Origin: an uncultured Sutterella sp.
GTDB lineage: Bacteria > Pseudomonadota > Gammaproteobacteria > Burkholderiales > Burkholderiaceae_F
Assembly (NCBI GenBank): GCA_949282745.1
Contig: CASDQM010000019.1
Span: forward strand, 1 to 64,000
Direction of reading: 5' to 3'
Length of the DNA: 64,000 nt
Numbering within the stretch: the first letter of the stretch is position 1; every line of letters starts with the position of its first letter. The notes beneath the pieces were generated by a model. It did no database searches, was not told the DNA's origin, and worked only from the letters and a program-made list of their open reading frames with translations. Below are positions 23,470 to 32,050 of the stretch, in pieces. The translations under genes and the position numbers were made by a program.

Positions 23470-24474
23470 ATGATCGGACGCCGCAATTTGATTGCCGTCG
23501 CCGTCGCTCTGACGGGTTCCGCCATCGTGGGCGGGCTCACGGGGTGCGGCAAGGAAGAGGCCGCCCAACAGGGCGGCAAGACGCTGATCCCCATCGGGAT
23601 CGTGCAGCTCGTCGAACACGAGGCCCTTGACGCCGCGAACCGCGGGATCGTCGACGCGCTCGCCGAGCGTGGCTACAAGGAAGGCGTCAACGTGACGATC
23701 GACCGCCAGAACGCGCAGGCCGATCAGTCGAATCTGCAGAACATCGCGGCTCGCTTCGTCTCGAACGACTCCAAGATTCTCTTTGCGATCGCGACCCCGG
23801 CAGCGCAGACGCTCGCCGCCGCCACGAAGACGACGCCGATCGTGGCGACCGCCGTCACGAACTTCGAGGTCGCCAAGCTCGTCGCCTCGAACGAAAAGCC
23901 CGGCGGCAACGTCACGGGCGTCTCCGACATCAATCCCGTCGCCGAACAGTTCGAGCTTCTCATGAAGTTCGCGCCCGACGCCAAGGCGATCGGGACGATC
24001 TTCAATTCGAGCGAAATCAACTCGACCTATCAGATCGAACTCCTCAAGAAGGCCGCGTCCGCCGCGGGCGTGGAAGTCGTCGAAGCCTCCGTTTCGAGCG
24101 TCAACGACATTCAGCAGGCCGTCGCGAGTCTCAAGGGCAAGGTGGGCGGCATCTACCTTCCGACCGACAACATCATCGCGAGCGCCGTGCCGGTACTCAT
24201 GAAGTCCGTCTTTGAAGCGGGCATTCCGACGGTGGCGGGAGAAGGCGGCATGGTCCGCGCGGGCGTTCTCGCCTCAATCGCGGTGGACTACTACACGCTC
24301 GGCAAGATGACGGGCGCCATGGGCGCCGACATCCTCGACGGCAAGAAGAAGCCCGCCGACATGCCGATTCAGTCGCAGAAAGCCGAAAAGGTGCTCGTCA
24401 ACCTGAAGACGGCCGAAACGATGGGCATCAAGATTCCCGAGGACATCCTGAAGACGGCGGAAACCGTGAAGTGA
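23470..24474 (+). CDS. ABC transporter substrate-binding lipoprotein, TrpX/YtrB-like importer family
   Basis: 334 residues (AGAGGA upstream of ATG). Lipobox LTGC places the lipidated Cys at residue 26; an RR pair (residues 4-5) precedes the hydrophobic stretch, so a Tat route is conceivable. The mature part (IPIGIVQLVEHEALDAANRGIVDALAERGYKEG; NPGGNVTG-type PGGNVTGVSD; GTIFNSSEINS) is the ABC sugar/amino-acid-binding family PF04392-like, which includes TrpX of the tryptophan/tyrosine importer TrpXYZ. With the two genes downstream it forms a complete importer. Aromatic amino acids are the best guess for the ligand, but this is inference by family. Confidence 0.86.
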   Translation: MIGRRNLIAVAVALTGSAIVGGLTGCGKEEAAQQGGKTLIPIGIVQLVEHEALDAANRGIVDALAERGYKEGVNVTIDRQNAQADQSNLQNIAARFVSNDSKILFAIATPAAQTLAAATKTTPIVATAVTNFEVAKLVASNEKPGGNVTGVSDINPVAEQFELLMKFAPDAKAIGTIFNSSEINSTYQIELLKKAASAAGVEVVEASVSSVNDIQQAVASLKGKVGGIYLPTDNIIASAVPVLMKSVFEAGIPTVAGEGGMVRAGVLASIAVDYYTLGKMTGAMGADILDGKKKPADMPIQSQKAEKVLVNLKTAETMGIKIPEDILKTAETVK

Positions 24475-24485
24475 CGGCATACGCG

Positions 24486-24512
24486 GGGCGCCTTCCCTCG
24501 GGAGGGCGCCTC
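24486..24512 (+). other. Intercistronic hairpin after the binding-protein gene
   Basis: GGCGCCTTCCC pairs with GGGAGGGCGCC across a two-base loop, with one G-U. No T-run follows. It lies 12 bases after the binding-protein stop and 75 before the permease start. Such hairpins typically protect the upstream message and raise binding-protein output over membrane components (inference). Confidence 0.65.
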
Positions 24513-24586
24513 ATCCATAAAACCGACGGTGAGCCTCTACTGACCCGTGCTCCCTGAGGTACCGACAACAAACGAAGGAACTCATC

Positions 24587-25462
24587 ATGCTCGATCTTTT
24601 GCTCTCCACAGTGGGACAGGGCCTTCAGTGGTCCATTCTGGCGCTCGGCGTCTTCCTCTCCTTCCGCGTGCTCGATGCGGCGGACCTTTCGGTCGAAGGC
24701 AGTTTTCCGCTCGGCGCGGCCGTGGCCGCGACGGGGATCGTCGCGGGGCTCGGCATCACGGTCTCCGTTCTCCTCGCCATCGTGGCGGGGTGCCTCGCGG
24801 GCGCCGTGACGGGCTACCTCACGACGAAGCTTCGGATTCCGGTTCTCCTCTCCGGGATTCTCACGATGATCGGTCTCTATTCGGTCAATCTGCACGTCAT
24901 GGGAAAGGCCAACGTCGGTCTTCTGCAGGAAACGACGCTCTTCACGCTCTTTGAGTCCTTCGGTCTCACGGTCCCGCAGGCGGGGCTCGTCGTGGGCCTT
25001 CTCTTCGCCGTCGTCGTGGGCGTGATCATCTACTGGTTCTTCGGGACCGAGATCGGCACCGCGATCCGCGCGACCGGCATCAACGCTCAGATGGCCCGCG
25101 CGCAAGGGATCAACACGGACGGCATGATGGTTCTGGGGCTCGTCATCTCGAACGGCCTCGTCGCGCTCTCGGGCGCCATCGTCGCGCAGAACAACGGCTT
25201 TGCCGACGTCGGCATGGGGGTGGGGACGATCGTGATCGGTCTTGCCTCCGTCATCATCGGCGAAGTCCTCTTCGGGGCCTCCACCTTCAAGATGCGGCTC
25301 GTCTCGGTGGTCCTCGGTTCGATCGTCTACCGCCTCGTCATCGCGGCGGTGCTCGAAATGGGCATGCCCCCCAACGACCTCAAGCTCTTCACGGCGGTGC
25401 TCGTCGCGATCGCGCTGAGTCTCCCCCTCGTCAAGTCCAAAGTGGCGGCCGCCCGCAAGTAA
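24587..25462 (+). CDS. ABC transporter permease, TrpY-like
   Basis: 291 residues with about eight or nine hydrophobic helices, preceded by AAGGA. It opens LSTVGQGLQWSILALGVFLSFRVLDAADLSVEGSF, typical of the branched-chain/TrpY-like permease family (PF02653), in which D-L-S/T-V-E-G is conserved. GTAIRATGINAQMARAQGIN is the coupling-loop motif. The single permease would work as a homodimer with the ATPase encoded 12 bases downstream. Confidence 0.88.
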   Translation: MLDLLLSTVGQGLQWSILALGVFLSFRVLDAADLSVEGSFPLGAAVAATGIVAGLGITVSVLLAIVAGCLAGAVTGYLTTKLRIPVLLSGILTMIGLYSVNLHVMGKANVGLLQETTLFTLFESFGLTVPQAGLVVGLLFAVVVGVIIYWFFGTEIGTAIRATGINAQMARAQGINTDGMMVLGLVISNGLVALSGAIVAQNNGFADVGMGVGTIVIGLASVIIGEVLFGASTFKMRLVSVVLGSIVYRLVIAAVLEMGMPPNDLKLFTAVLVAIALSLPLVKSKVAAARK

Positions 25463-25474
25463 GGAGTCCCGAAG

Positions 25475-26263
25475 ATGCTCACCATCGAAAACGTCAGCAA
25501 GACTTTCTTTCGCGGCACGCCCAATGAAAAGACGGCGCTGCGCAACGTGAACCTCAAGCTCGAAAACGGGGACTTCTGCACGGTGATCGGCAGCAACGGC
25601 GCGGGCAAGTCCACGCTTCTCAACGCCGTGGCCGGGGTCTTCCCCGTCGACGAAGGCCGCATCATCCTCGCGGGCAAGGACATCACGAAGATGCCCGAAC
25701 ACCGCCGCGCGGCCCTCATCGGGCGCGTCTTCCAGGACCCGATGAAGGGTACGGCCGGAAACATGATGATTGAGGAAAACCTCGCCATGGCGGCGCGCCG
25801 GGGCGATCGTCCCGGACTCTCGTGGAGCGAAAAGAAGGAAAAGACCGAAGAATTCCGGGCGCTGCTCGCCGAACTCGGTCTCGGCCTTGAAAACCGACTC
25901 ACGGCGCACGTGGGGCTTCTCTCGGGCGGTCAGCGTCAGGCGGTGACGCTGCTCATGGCGACGCTTCGCCGTCCGGAACTGTTGCTTCTCGACGAACACA
26001 CGGCGGCCTTGGACCCGAAGACGGCCGCCAAGGTGCTCGACATGACGGAGCGGATCGTGGCCGCCAAGCAGCTCACGACCCTCATGATCACGCACAACAT
26101 GCGCGATGCGCTCCGTTTCGGCAACCGCCTCATCATGATGCACAACGGCGCCCCCGTCGTCGACGTGCGCGGCGAAGAAAAGGCGAAGCTCACTCCCGCG
26201 GACCTTCTGCGGCTCTTCGAAGAGGCGGGCGACGCCGTCTCCGACAAGATGATGCTCGGCTGA
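25475..26263 (+). CDS. ABC transporter ATP-binding protein, TrpZ-like
   Basis: 262 residues with AAGGAG before the ATG. Walker A is GSNGAGKST (39-47), the ABC signature is LSGGQRQAV, Walker B is LLLLDEHTAAL, and the H-loop lies in MITHNMRDAL. EHTAALDPKTA is a common variant in this importer family in place of EPTAALD. The last gene of the three-gene importer operon, followed by a terminator. Confidence 0.92.
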   Translation: MLTIENVSKTFFRGTPNEKTALRNVNLKLENGDFCTVIGSNGAGKSTLLNAVAGVFPVDEGRIILAGKDITKMPEHRRAALIGRVFQDPMKGTAGNMMIEENLAMAARRGDRPGLSWSEKKEKTEEFRALLAELGLGLENRLTAHVGLLSGGQRQAVTLLMATLRRPELLLLDEHTAALDPKTAAKVLDMTERIVAAKQLTTLMITHNMRDALRFGNRLIMMHNGAPVVDVRGEEKAKLTPADLLRLFEEAGDAVSDKMMLG

Positions 26264-26284
26264 GCGCCGGACATTCCTAAAGGA

Positions 26285-26320
26285 GCGCCCCGAATCCGAA
26301 AGGACCGGGGCGTTCGTTTT
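26285..26320 (+). terminator. Terminator of the ABC importer operon
   Basis: CGCCCCG / CGGGGCG (26286-26292 and 26306-26312) followed by TTCGTTTT, 22 bases after the ATPase stop. Confidence 0.82.
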
Positions 26321-26336
26321 GGGGCTCGCCGAATCG

Positions 26337-27587
26337 TCAGCTTCGGGACTTCGCGGCCTCGGGAGCCTTGGGCTGAGCGGGCTCGGCCGGTTTCTGCGCG
26401 GGGTCGCGGGCCTTTTCGATCGCGGCTTCGCGCGCGCGGATCTCGTCGGCGAGCATCGAGACCGCCGCCGCATAGAAGTAGCTTCGGTTGTAGTGGAGAA
26501 TCGCGCTGAAGGAGGGCGTTCCCACGAAGTAGTCGACCCCCTTCTTGTCGTCGGCGAGGATCCAGGGAAGGTCGACGAGGAGCGCTGCGTCCCCGTCGGG
26601 GAGCTTCCAGCCGCCCTTGGGTTTGACGCCCGCCTTCAAGAGCGCCCCCACGGTCGTGTGGGCCTTGATCCCGCCCGAGGCGGTCGCCTTGAAGATTCGG
26701 GCGTTGGCTTCGGCCGGATAAAGGGGCTTTTCCCCGCGCTTCCAGCCGTGCTCGAGAAGGAAGTTCGCGACCGAAGCGGCGCCGTCCGCCTCGCACTCCA
26801 CGATGTCGACGTGTCCGTCGCCGTTTCCGTCCTTCCCATAGGCGAAAAGCGAAGTGGGCATGAACTGCCCGAGCCCGATTGCGCCCGCAAAGGAGCCCCG
26901 CACGGCCGTGACGGGCAGGCCTTCGCGGTGGCAGTAGGCGAGGTAGGCGGCAAGCTCCTTCTTGTAGTAGGTCGCGCGCCGCGTGTAGTCAAAGGAGAGC
27001 GTCATGAGGGCGTCGATCACGCGGAAGCGCCCCATGTTCTTGCCGTAGATCGACTCGATCCCGATCACGGCCGCCACGACGTGGCGGTCGACGCCGAGAT
27101 CCTTTTCGAGTCGTTCGAGCGTCGCAAGATTGCGCGCGACGAAGTCGACACCGTCGGCGATGCGCTCTTCCGTAAGGAGATTGCGCTTGTAGAGCGCAAA
27201 ATTCCGTTCGGGCGTCGTCTTGCGGTTGGCGTTGGGCTTCGGCGTCGAATACTTCTGCGTGAGCGGCGAATAGCGCGCCGAGGCGACCTCCTTCTTGAGC
27301 CAGTCAAGCGGAATCTTTTCTTCCTTCGAAACCTTCGCGAGATAGTCGAGGACGTCGGGGCGCAGGGCGTAGTTCTTCACGCGGGGCGCGCTCTTTGCCT
27401 TTTCGGCCGCCTTGGCGGGTGCGGCCTCCTTATTCTGCGCGGCGGGCGCTTGAGCGGAAGCCTTCTCTCGAGCGGGGGCAGGCTTTTCCACCGGAGCGGG
27501 CGCGGCGGATTCGGCCGCCTGAAGGACGGGGCCCGCGAGAAGCGAAACCGAGAGCGCAAGCGGCACGAGCGTGGAGCGTAACGACAT
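26337..27587 (-). CDS. Lytic murein transglycosylase, MltB family
   Basis: 416 residues. A Sec signal (LVPLALSVSLLAGPVLQAAE) and an Ala/Pro/Lys-rich linker (~26-70) precede the SLT_2-type catalytic domain. The catalytic Glu is E178 in VIGIESIYGKNMG. AIGLGQFMPTSL and DIVECEADGAASVANFLLEHGW match MltB. No lipobox is visible, so unlike E. coli MltB it is probably soluble in the periplasm. It cleaves peptidoglycan strands, forming 1,6-anhydro ends. The C-terminal 40 residues are a Glu/Ala/Pro/Lys tail. It is a single-gene unit. Confidence 0.9.
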   Translation of the reverse strand: MSLRSTLVPLALSVSLLAGPVLQAAESAAPAPVEKPAPAREKASAQAPAAQNKEAAPAKAAEKAKSAPRVKNYALRPDVLDYLAKVSKEEKIPLDWLKKEVASARYSPLTQKYSTPKPNANRKTTPERNFALYKRNLLTEERIADGVDFVARNLATLERLEKDLGVDRHVVAAVIGIESIYGKNMGRFRVIDALMTLSFDYTRRATYYKKELAAYLAYCHREGLPVTAVRGSFAGAIGLGQFMPTSLFAYGKDGNGDGHVDIVECEADGAASVANFLLEHGWKRGEKPLYPAEANARIFKATASGGIKAHTTVGALLKAGVKPKGGWKLPDGDAALLVDLPWILADDKKGVDYFVGTPSFSAILHYNRSYFYAAAVSMLADEIRAREAAIEKARDPAQKPAEPAQPKAPEAAKSRS

Positions 27588-27778
27588 GAAGAAAACCAGA
27601 GTCTGCGTGAAAACCCTTTGATTCTAGCGGTCCTGCGGGTGAAGCCCTGTTTCGAGGACGGATAAATTGTGACATTCCGTAGGGCGGTGAGACCTGCGCG
27701 CGAATTCTTTGCGAAGAACCTCCTGAAAGTTCGGCCCCGCGTGCTAACCTTCCAACATCAAGGCTTTTGAGCGCAACC

Positions 27779-28741
27779 ATGTCCCACCCAACCGGTTACT
27801 TCACACACGACTCGGTGCTTCGTCCCAATCCGATGGAAGAGGCGCCCGAAACTCCGGAGAGAATCGATGCGATCGAAAGCCGCATGATGGTTCTCGGACT
27901 CGACGAGCTCGTCGAGCGCTTCGAGTGCGGTCCCGCCAACGACGACTATCTGCGTCTCGCGCACGACGCCGACTACGTGGAGTCGCTTCGCCGCATCTCG
28001 CAGTCTCGGGCGACGCCCGAGGATCTCGAGCGCTTCAAGCTTCCCGACACGCCCGTGGGGCCGGGCATCTTCGACGCGGCCGCCAAGAGCGTGGGCGCGG
28101 TCGTCGCGGCGGTCGACGCCGTCAAGGAAGGCAAGGTCCGAAACGCCTTCTGCGCGGTGCGCCCGCCGGGACACCACGCGGGCCGTGCGCGCGCGGGCGG
28201 GTTCTGCTACTTCAACAACGTCGCGATCGGAGCGCTCTACGCGCAGCTGCGGGGCTTTCCGCGCGTGGCGGTGCTCGACTTCGACGCGCACCACGGCGAC
28301 GGCACGGAGGAGATTCTCGCGGGCCGCGAGAATCTTCACTTCTGGAGTCTCTTTCAGTGGCCGCTCTATCCGGACCGCAAAATGACGCCCGCGCCCGAGA
28401 ACGTGACGCAGTCGCCCCTGGCGGCGGGCGCGGACGGCAGCGACCTGAAGACGCTCCTGGAAGAGGTCTGGATTCCGCAGCTGCGGGACTTTCGTCCCGA
28501 CTTCATCTTCCTCTCCGCGGGCTTTGACGCCCACAACGAAGAGCACATGGCGCAGCTCAAATTCGCCGAAATGGACTTCGCCTACCTCACGCGGCGCCTC
28601 ACCGAGGAAGCCGAAGACCTCTGCGGCGGACGACTCGTGAGCGTCCTCGAGGGGGGCTACAGCATCCGATCGCTCGCGCGAAGCGTGCTCGCGCACCTGC
28701 AGACGCTCGTTCGCACGGCGCTCGAAAGGAATTCCGGCTGA
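27779..28741 (+). CDS. Histone-deacetylase-family amidohydrolase
   Basis: 320 residues from ATG 27779. The zinc deacetylase motifs are complete: RPPGHHAG with H132/H133, DFDAHHGDGT with D169 and H171, and SAGFDAH with D250. The Zn ligands would be D169, H171 and D250. Bacterial relatives act on acetylpolyamines, acetoin-pathway proteins or other acetylated amines (class II-like HDAC family). It overlaps the following MFS gene by one base, so the two are cotranscribed. This suggests that the transporter moves the deacetylase substrate or product, with polyamines or short acylated amines as candidates (inference). Confidence 0.9.
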   Translation: MSHPTGYFTHDSVLRPNPMEEAPETPERIDAIESRMMVLGLDELVERFECGPANDDYLRLAHDADYVESLRRISQSRATPEDLERFKLPDTPVGPGIFDAAAKSVGAVVAAVDAVKEGKVRNAFCAVRPPGHHAGRARAGGFCYFNNVAIGALYAQLRGFPRVAVLDFDAHHGDGTEEILAGRENLHFWSLFQWPLYPDRKMTPAPENVTQSPLAAGADGSDLKTLLEEVWIPQLRDFRPDFIFLSAGFDAHNEEHMAQLKFAEMDFAYLTRRLTEEAEDLCGGRLVSVLEGGYSIRSLARSVLAHLQTLVRTALERNSG

Positions 28742-30057
28742 TGTTTTTTCCGAAATCCTCCCTGCGCCCGGGCGTGGCGCCCCGCGAAGTCTTCGGCTGG
28801 GCCGCCTTCGACTTCGCCAATTCGGGCTACACGACGGTGGTCCTCACCGCCGTCTACAACGCGTATTTCGTGAACGTCGTGGCGGGAAACGCCTCCTGGG
28901 CGACGCTTCTGTGGACGGTCATCATCGCGGTTTCGAGCGCGATCGGGATGGTCGTCATGCCCGTGATCGGAACGCTCGCCGACGCGCACGCCAAAAAGAG
29001 GTCGGGCCTTTTCATCGCGACCGTCGTCTGCATCGTGGCCACCTTCGGCCTCACGTTGACCGGAGAGGGAACGATCGTCTGGGCCGCGCTCATGATCGTC
29101 CTCTCGAACCTCGCCTTCAACATCGGCGAAACGCTCAATTCGGCCTTTCTCCCTGAAATCGCCAGCGACGAGGGCGTGGGGAAGGTCTCGGGCTGGGGCT
29201 GGTCCTTCGGTTACTGCGGAGGCCTCGTGACCTTGGGTCTCTCGCTTCTTCTCGTCACCTTCGGGCCGGAACTCTGGGGGCTCGACTTCGACGGTTCGGT
29301 CGCGGGAACGCTCTGGATCACGGGGATCGTCTTCGCCCTGGCGACGATCCCGACCTTTGCGTGGCTCAAGGAGCGGGCCGTCCCCAAACCCGACGCCCCG
29401 CGGGCGGCGGCCCTCTTTTCGGACTCGATGGCGAGCCTCAAAAAGACCGCCTCGGCCCTGCCGCAACTGAAGCACTTCGGGCGCCTCACGCTCACGGGCT
29501 TTCTCAATCAGTGCGGCGTGAGCGTCGTCATCACGCTTTCGGCCGTCTACGCGACGGCCGTGATGGGCTTCACCCTCAACGATTCGATTCTCCTCGTCTT
29601 CCTCGTCAACATCACGGCGGCGGTCGGCGCCTTCGCCTTCGGCTACATCGAAGACAAGATCGGGCACAAGAAGAGCCTCATGCTCACGCTCTGGATTTGG
29701 GTTGCGATGATCGTCGTAGCCGCGACGAGCGAGGGCGTGGTGCAGTTCTGGATCGCGGCCAATCTTGCGGGCGTCGCCATGGGGGCTTCGCAGTCGGCGG
29801 GGCGCGCCATGGTGGCGGTCCTGTCGCCCGCGGCGCGCTCGGCCGAATTCTACGGGTTCTGGAACATGGCCCTTTGGTTTGCGAACATCGTGGGGCCGCT
29901 CACCTACGGGGCGGTCACCTGGGTGTCGGGGAACAACCACCGGCTCGCGATCGCGATCACGGGCCTCTTCTTCCTCGGCGCGATCGCGGTCCTGAAGACC
30001 CTCGACATGGAAGAGGGCAGGCGCGAGGCGCTCGCCTTCGAGAAAAAGGTGGGCTGA
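28741..30057 (+). CDS. UMF1-type MFS transporter
   Basis: 438 residues, about twelve hydrophobic helices. It opens EVFGWAAFDFANSGYTTVVLTAVYNAYF, the signature of the UMF1/Atg22-like branch, in which W-x-x-Y/F-D-x-A-N-S is typical. GEGVGKVSGWGWSFGYCGGL-type (DEGVGKVSGWGWSFGYCGG) and AGVAMGASQSAGRAMVAVLSP also fit. The stop of the deacetylase gene shares its last base with this ATG (TGATG), so translation is coupled. The substrate is unknown; in fungi Atg22 effluxes amino acids from vacuoles. Confidence 0.87.
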   Translation: MFFPKSSLRPGVAPREVFGWAAFDFANSGYTTVVLTAVYNAYFVNVVAGNASWATLLWTVIIAVSSAIGMVVMPVIGTLADAHAKKRSGLFIATVVCIVATFGLTLTGEGTIVWAALMIVLSNLAFNIGETLNSAFLPEIASDEGVGKVSGWGWSFGYCGGLVTLGLSLLLVTFGPELWGLDFDGSVAGTLWITGIVFALATIPTFAWLKERAVPKPDAPRAAALFSDSMASLKKTASALPQLKHFGRLTLTGFLNQCGVSVVITLSAVYATAVMGFTLNDSILLVFLVNITAAVGAFAFGYIEDKIGHKKSLMLTLWIWVAMIVVAATSEGVVQFWIAANLAGVAMGASQSAGRAMVAVLSPAARSAEFYGFWNMALWFANIVGPLTYGAVTWVSGNNHRLAIAITGLFFLGAIAVLKTLDMEEGRREALAFEKKVG

Positions 30058-30096
30058 AACCGAGGATCGGAGAAACCGTTCCCGTTTTTCCCAAAA

Positions 30097-30131
30097 CGAA
30101 AAACCCTCGGCGATTCGTCGTCGAGGGTTTT
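30097..30131. terminator. Bidirectional terminator between MFS and bamD
   Basis: AAACCCTCG / CGAGGGTTT (30101-30109 and 30122-30130) with T-runs on both strands; the stronger one (TTTTTCGTTTT) is on the minus strand and ends bamD. Confidence 0.85.
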
Positions 30132-30153
30132 GAACATCGGGCGGAAGAGAACG

Positions 30154-30918
30154 TCAGCGGACGGTCTTTTCGCGGCCCTTGTTGATGTCGATGAGGCGCT
30201 GCGTATCCTTGGCAAGGTCGTCCATCTTGAGCTCTTCGTAGCAGGTGCGGATGAGTTCAAGCGCGTCGTCGCGCATCGGGGTGTTCTGGAATTCGCGAAC
30301 GACGCGCTGCGCACGCTCGATTGCGGCGACATAAGCGTGGCGCTCGTAGTAATATTGCGCGGTCCTGAGTTCGTGCTGAGCCTGCGCGAGCACCAGACGG
30401 TGCATGCGGCGACGGGCGTCGGGCGCAAAGCGGCTCTGCGGGAAGCGAAGAACGAGTTCCTTGTAGATGTCGAAGGCTTCGCGCGCCGCGTTGGCGTCGC
30501 GTTCCGACATGTCTTCCGGAAGGAGCCAGGCGATGAAGCTGTCGTTTTCGTTCATCGTGGCGAGCGCCTTCAGATAGAGAACGTAGTCGCTGTTGGCGTG
30601 ATTCGGGTAGCTGCGAAGGAAGCGGTCGGCGGCCTGAATGGCCACGTCCGCGTCGCCGTCCTTCCAGTTGGCGTAGATCGATTCGATCTGAGCCTGCTGA
30701 GCGTACTGACCGAAGGGATAACGCGCTTCGAGCTTCTGATAGTACTCTTTGGCCTGTGTCCAGTTGCTGTCGTCCAATGCGGCGCGGGCTTCCGTATACA
30801 ATTTGTCGGCCGACCAGTCGAGCGTCGGGTCCGTTTCCAGGCTCTGAAGCCAGGAGCAGGACGCCGTGGAGAGCGCCGCGACCGCTACGGCCGCCGCACG
30901 AACGAGAAATCGTTTCAT
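30154..30918 (-). CDS. bamD: Outer-membrane assembly lipoprotein BamD
   Basis: 254 residues from ATG 30918-30916 (MKRFLVRAAAVAVAALSTASC), with the lipidated Cys at residue 21; T-A-S-C is a slightly unusual lipobox. An alternative upstream ATG at 30945 would add nine residues and weaken the signal, so I prefer the shorter form. TPR-like helices follow (ADKLYTEARAALDDSNWTQAKEYYQKLEARYPFG is the BamD opening). BamD is the essential partner of BamA in beta-barrel insertion. It is divergent from rluD, as in E. coli (yfiO//rluD). Confidence 0.94.
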   Translation of the reverse strand: MKRFLVRAAAVAVAALSTASCSWLQSLETDPTLDWSADKLYTEARAALDDSNWTQAKEYYQKLEARYPFGQYAQQAQIESIYANWKDGDADVAIQAADRFLRSYPNHANSDYVLYLKALATMNENDSFIAWLLPEDMSERDANAAREAFDIYKELVLRFPQSRFAPDARRRMHRLVLAQAQHELRTAQYYYERHAYVAAIERAQRVVREFQNTPMRDDALELIRTCYEELKMDDLAKDTQRLIDINKGREKTVR

Positions 30919-30934
30919 AGGAATGTTGGAATCC

Positions 30935-32026
30935 ATGACAAACACTGTCGAGAAAGAGTTTCACGATTATAGCGACCCGATGCCGACGGTGGCCTCGGAA
31001 GAAGAAGAGAATTTGCTCCCGGTTTTCACGGTGGAAGGCTTTTGGGGAGAGCGCCTCGACAAGGTGCTTGCCGCCCTCATGCCCGAAGTTTCTCGCGCCC
31101 GACTGCAGAAACTCATCGAAGACGGCAGCGTGGAGGTAAACGGAACCGTCGTCACGAAGGTGCGCCAGAAGGTGACGGACGGCGACGAAATTGCGCTTCT
31201 CGAAGAGCCCCGCATCGACGAGGCCCTCGCCTTTGCGCCGCAGGAAGGAATCGACTTCGACGTCGTCTACGAGGACGACGCGGTGATCGTTGTCGCGAAG
31301 CCCGCGGGGCTCGTCGTGCATCCCGGGGCGGGGAATCCCGACCGCACGCTTTTGAACGGTCTTCTCTGGCGCTATCCCGAACTCGCGAACGTCCCGCGCG
31401 CCGGGATCGTACACCGTCTCGACCGCGACACCTCGGGCCTCATGGTGGTCGCCCGGACGCTCGCCGCGCAGACGAATCTCGTGCGCCAGCTTCAGGAACG
31501 CACCGTGAAGCGCGAATACTGGGCGATTACCTTGGGTTACGCCGCGCGCGACTTCACGGTCGAAGTGCCGATCGGGCGCGATCCGCGAAGCCGCACGCGC
31601 TTCAAGGGCTTCCCCGGATCGACGGGCGTGCGCGCGAAGTACGCCAAGACCCGCGCCCGCGCGGTGGATTGGTCGGAGGTCGAAGGCATTCCCGTCTCCT
31701 GGGTCGCCTGCCGACTCGACACGGGCCGCACGCACCAGATCCGCGTGCATCTCACCGGCGAAGACCTTCCGCTCGTGGGCGATCAGGTCTACCGCGGTCG
31801 CGCTCCGGGGCTCGGCGTGAAGCTCGAGAACCTCTTTGATTTTCACCGTCAGGCGCTTCACGCTTCGCGCCTCGGCTTTCTGCATCCCGTCACGGGCGAA
31901 TACCGCGAATGGTTCGTCGAACCCGATGAAGACATGGCGAATCTGATGGAAGACATCGGATTCGGTCCCATCGACCGCTCGGTGACGGTTTTTGAAAAGG
32001 ATTTGGTCGACCTCGCCGTCCGCTGA
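30935..32026 (+). CDS. rluD: 23S rRNA pseudouridine synthase, RluD type
   Basis: 363 residues from ATG 30935. An alternative ATG at 30980 would move the start past the bamD -10; neither has a strong ribosome site, and the gap to the divergent bamD start is only 16 bases with the first choice. S4 domain at ~38-95 (ERLDKVLAALMPEVSRARLQKLIEDGSVEVNG). The catalytic motif HRLDRDTSGLM has Asp163, followed by GRTHQIRVHL. In E. coli RluD makes pseudouridines 1911, 1915 and 1917 in helix 69. Divergence from bamD and the downstream pgeF support RluD. Confidence 0.92.
   Translation: MTNTVEKEFHDYSDPMPTVASEEEENLLPVFTVEGFWGERLDKVLAALMPEVSRARLQKLIEDGSVEVNGTVVTKVRQKVTDGDEIALLEEPRIDEALAFAPQEGIDFDVVYEDDAVIVVAKPAGLVVHPGAGNPDRTLLNGLLWRYPELANVPRAGIVHRLDRDTSGLMVVARTLAAQTNLVRQLQERTVKREYWAITLGYAARDFTVEVPIGRDPRSRTRFKGFPGSTGVRAKYAKTRARAVDWSEVEGIPVSWVACRLDTGRTHQIRVHLTGEDLPLVGDQVYRGRAPGLGVKLENLFDFHRQALHASRLGFLHPVTGEYREWFVEPDEDMANLMEDIGFGPIDRSVTVFEKDLVDLAVR
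30966..30971 (-). promoter_or_regulatory. bamD -10 element inside the rluD start region
   Basis: GCTATAAT on the minus strand, with the consensus hexamer TATAAT at 30971-30966, 48 bases before the bamD ATG. No good -35 is visible. It overlaps the first codons of rluD if that gene starts at 30935. Confidence 0.6.
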
Positions 32027-32050
32027 CGACGAAGCCGCAAAGGAAAGAAC

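Noticed and set aside
24475-24586. Possible riboswitch before the permease gene
   Set aside because: Only one simple hairpin is seen; no known riboswitch core or second structure.
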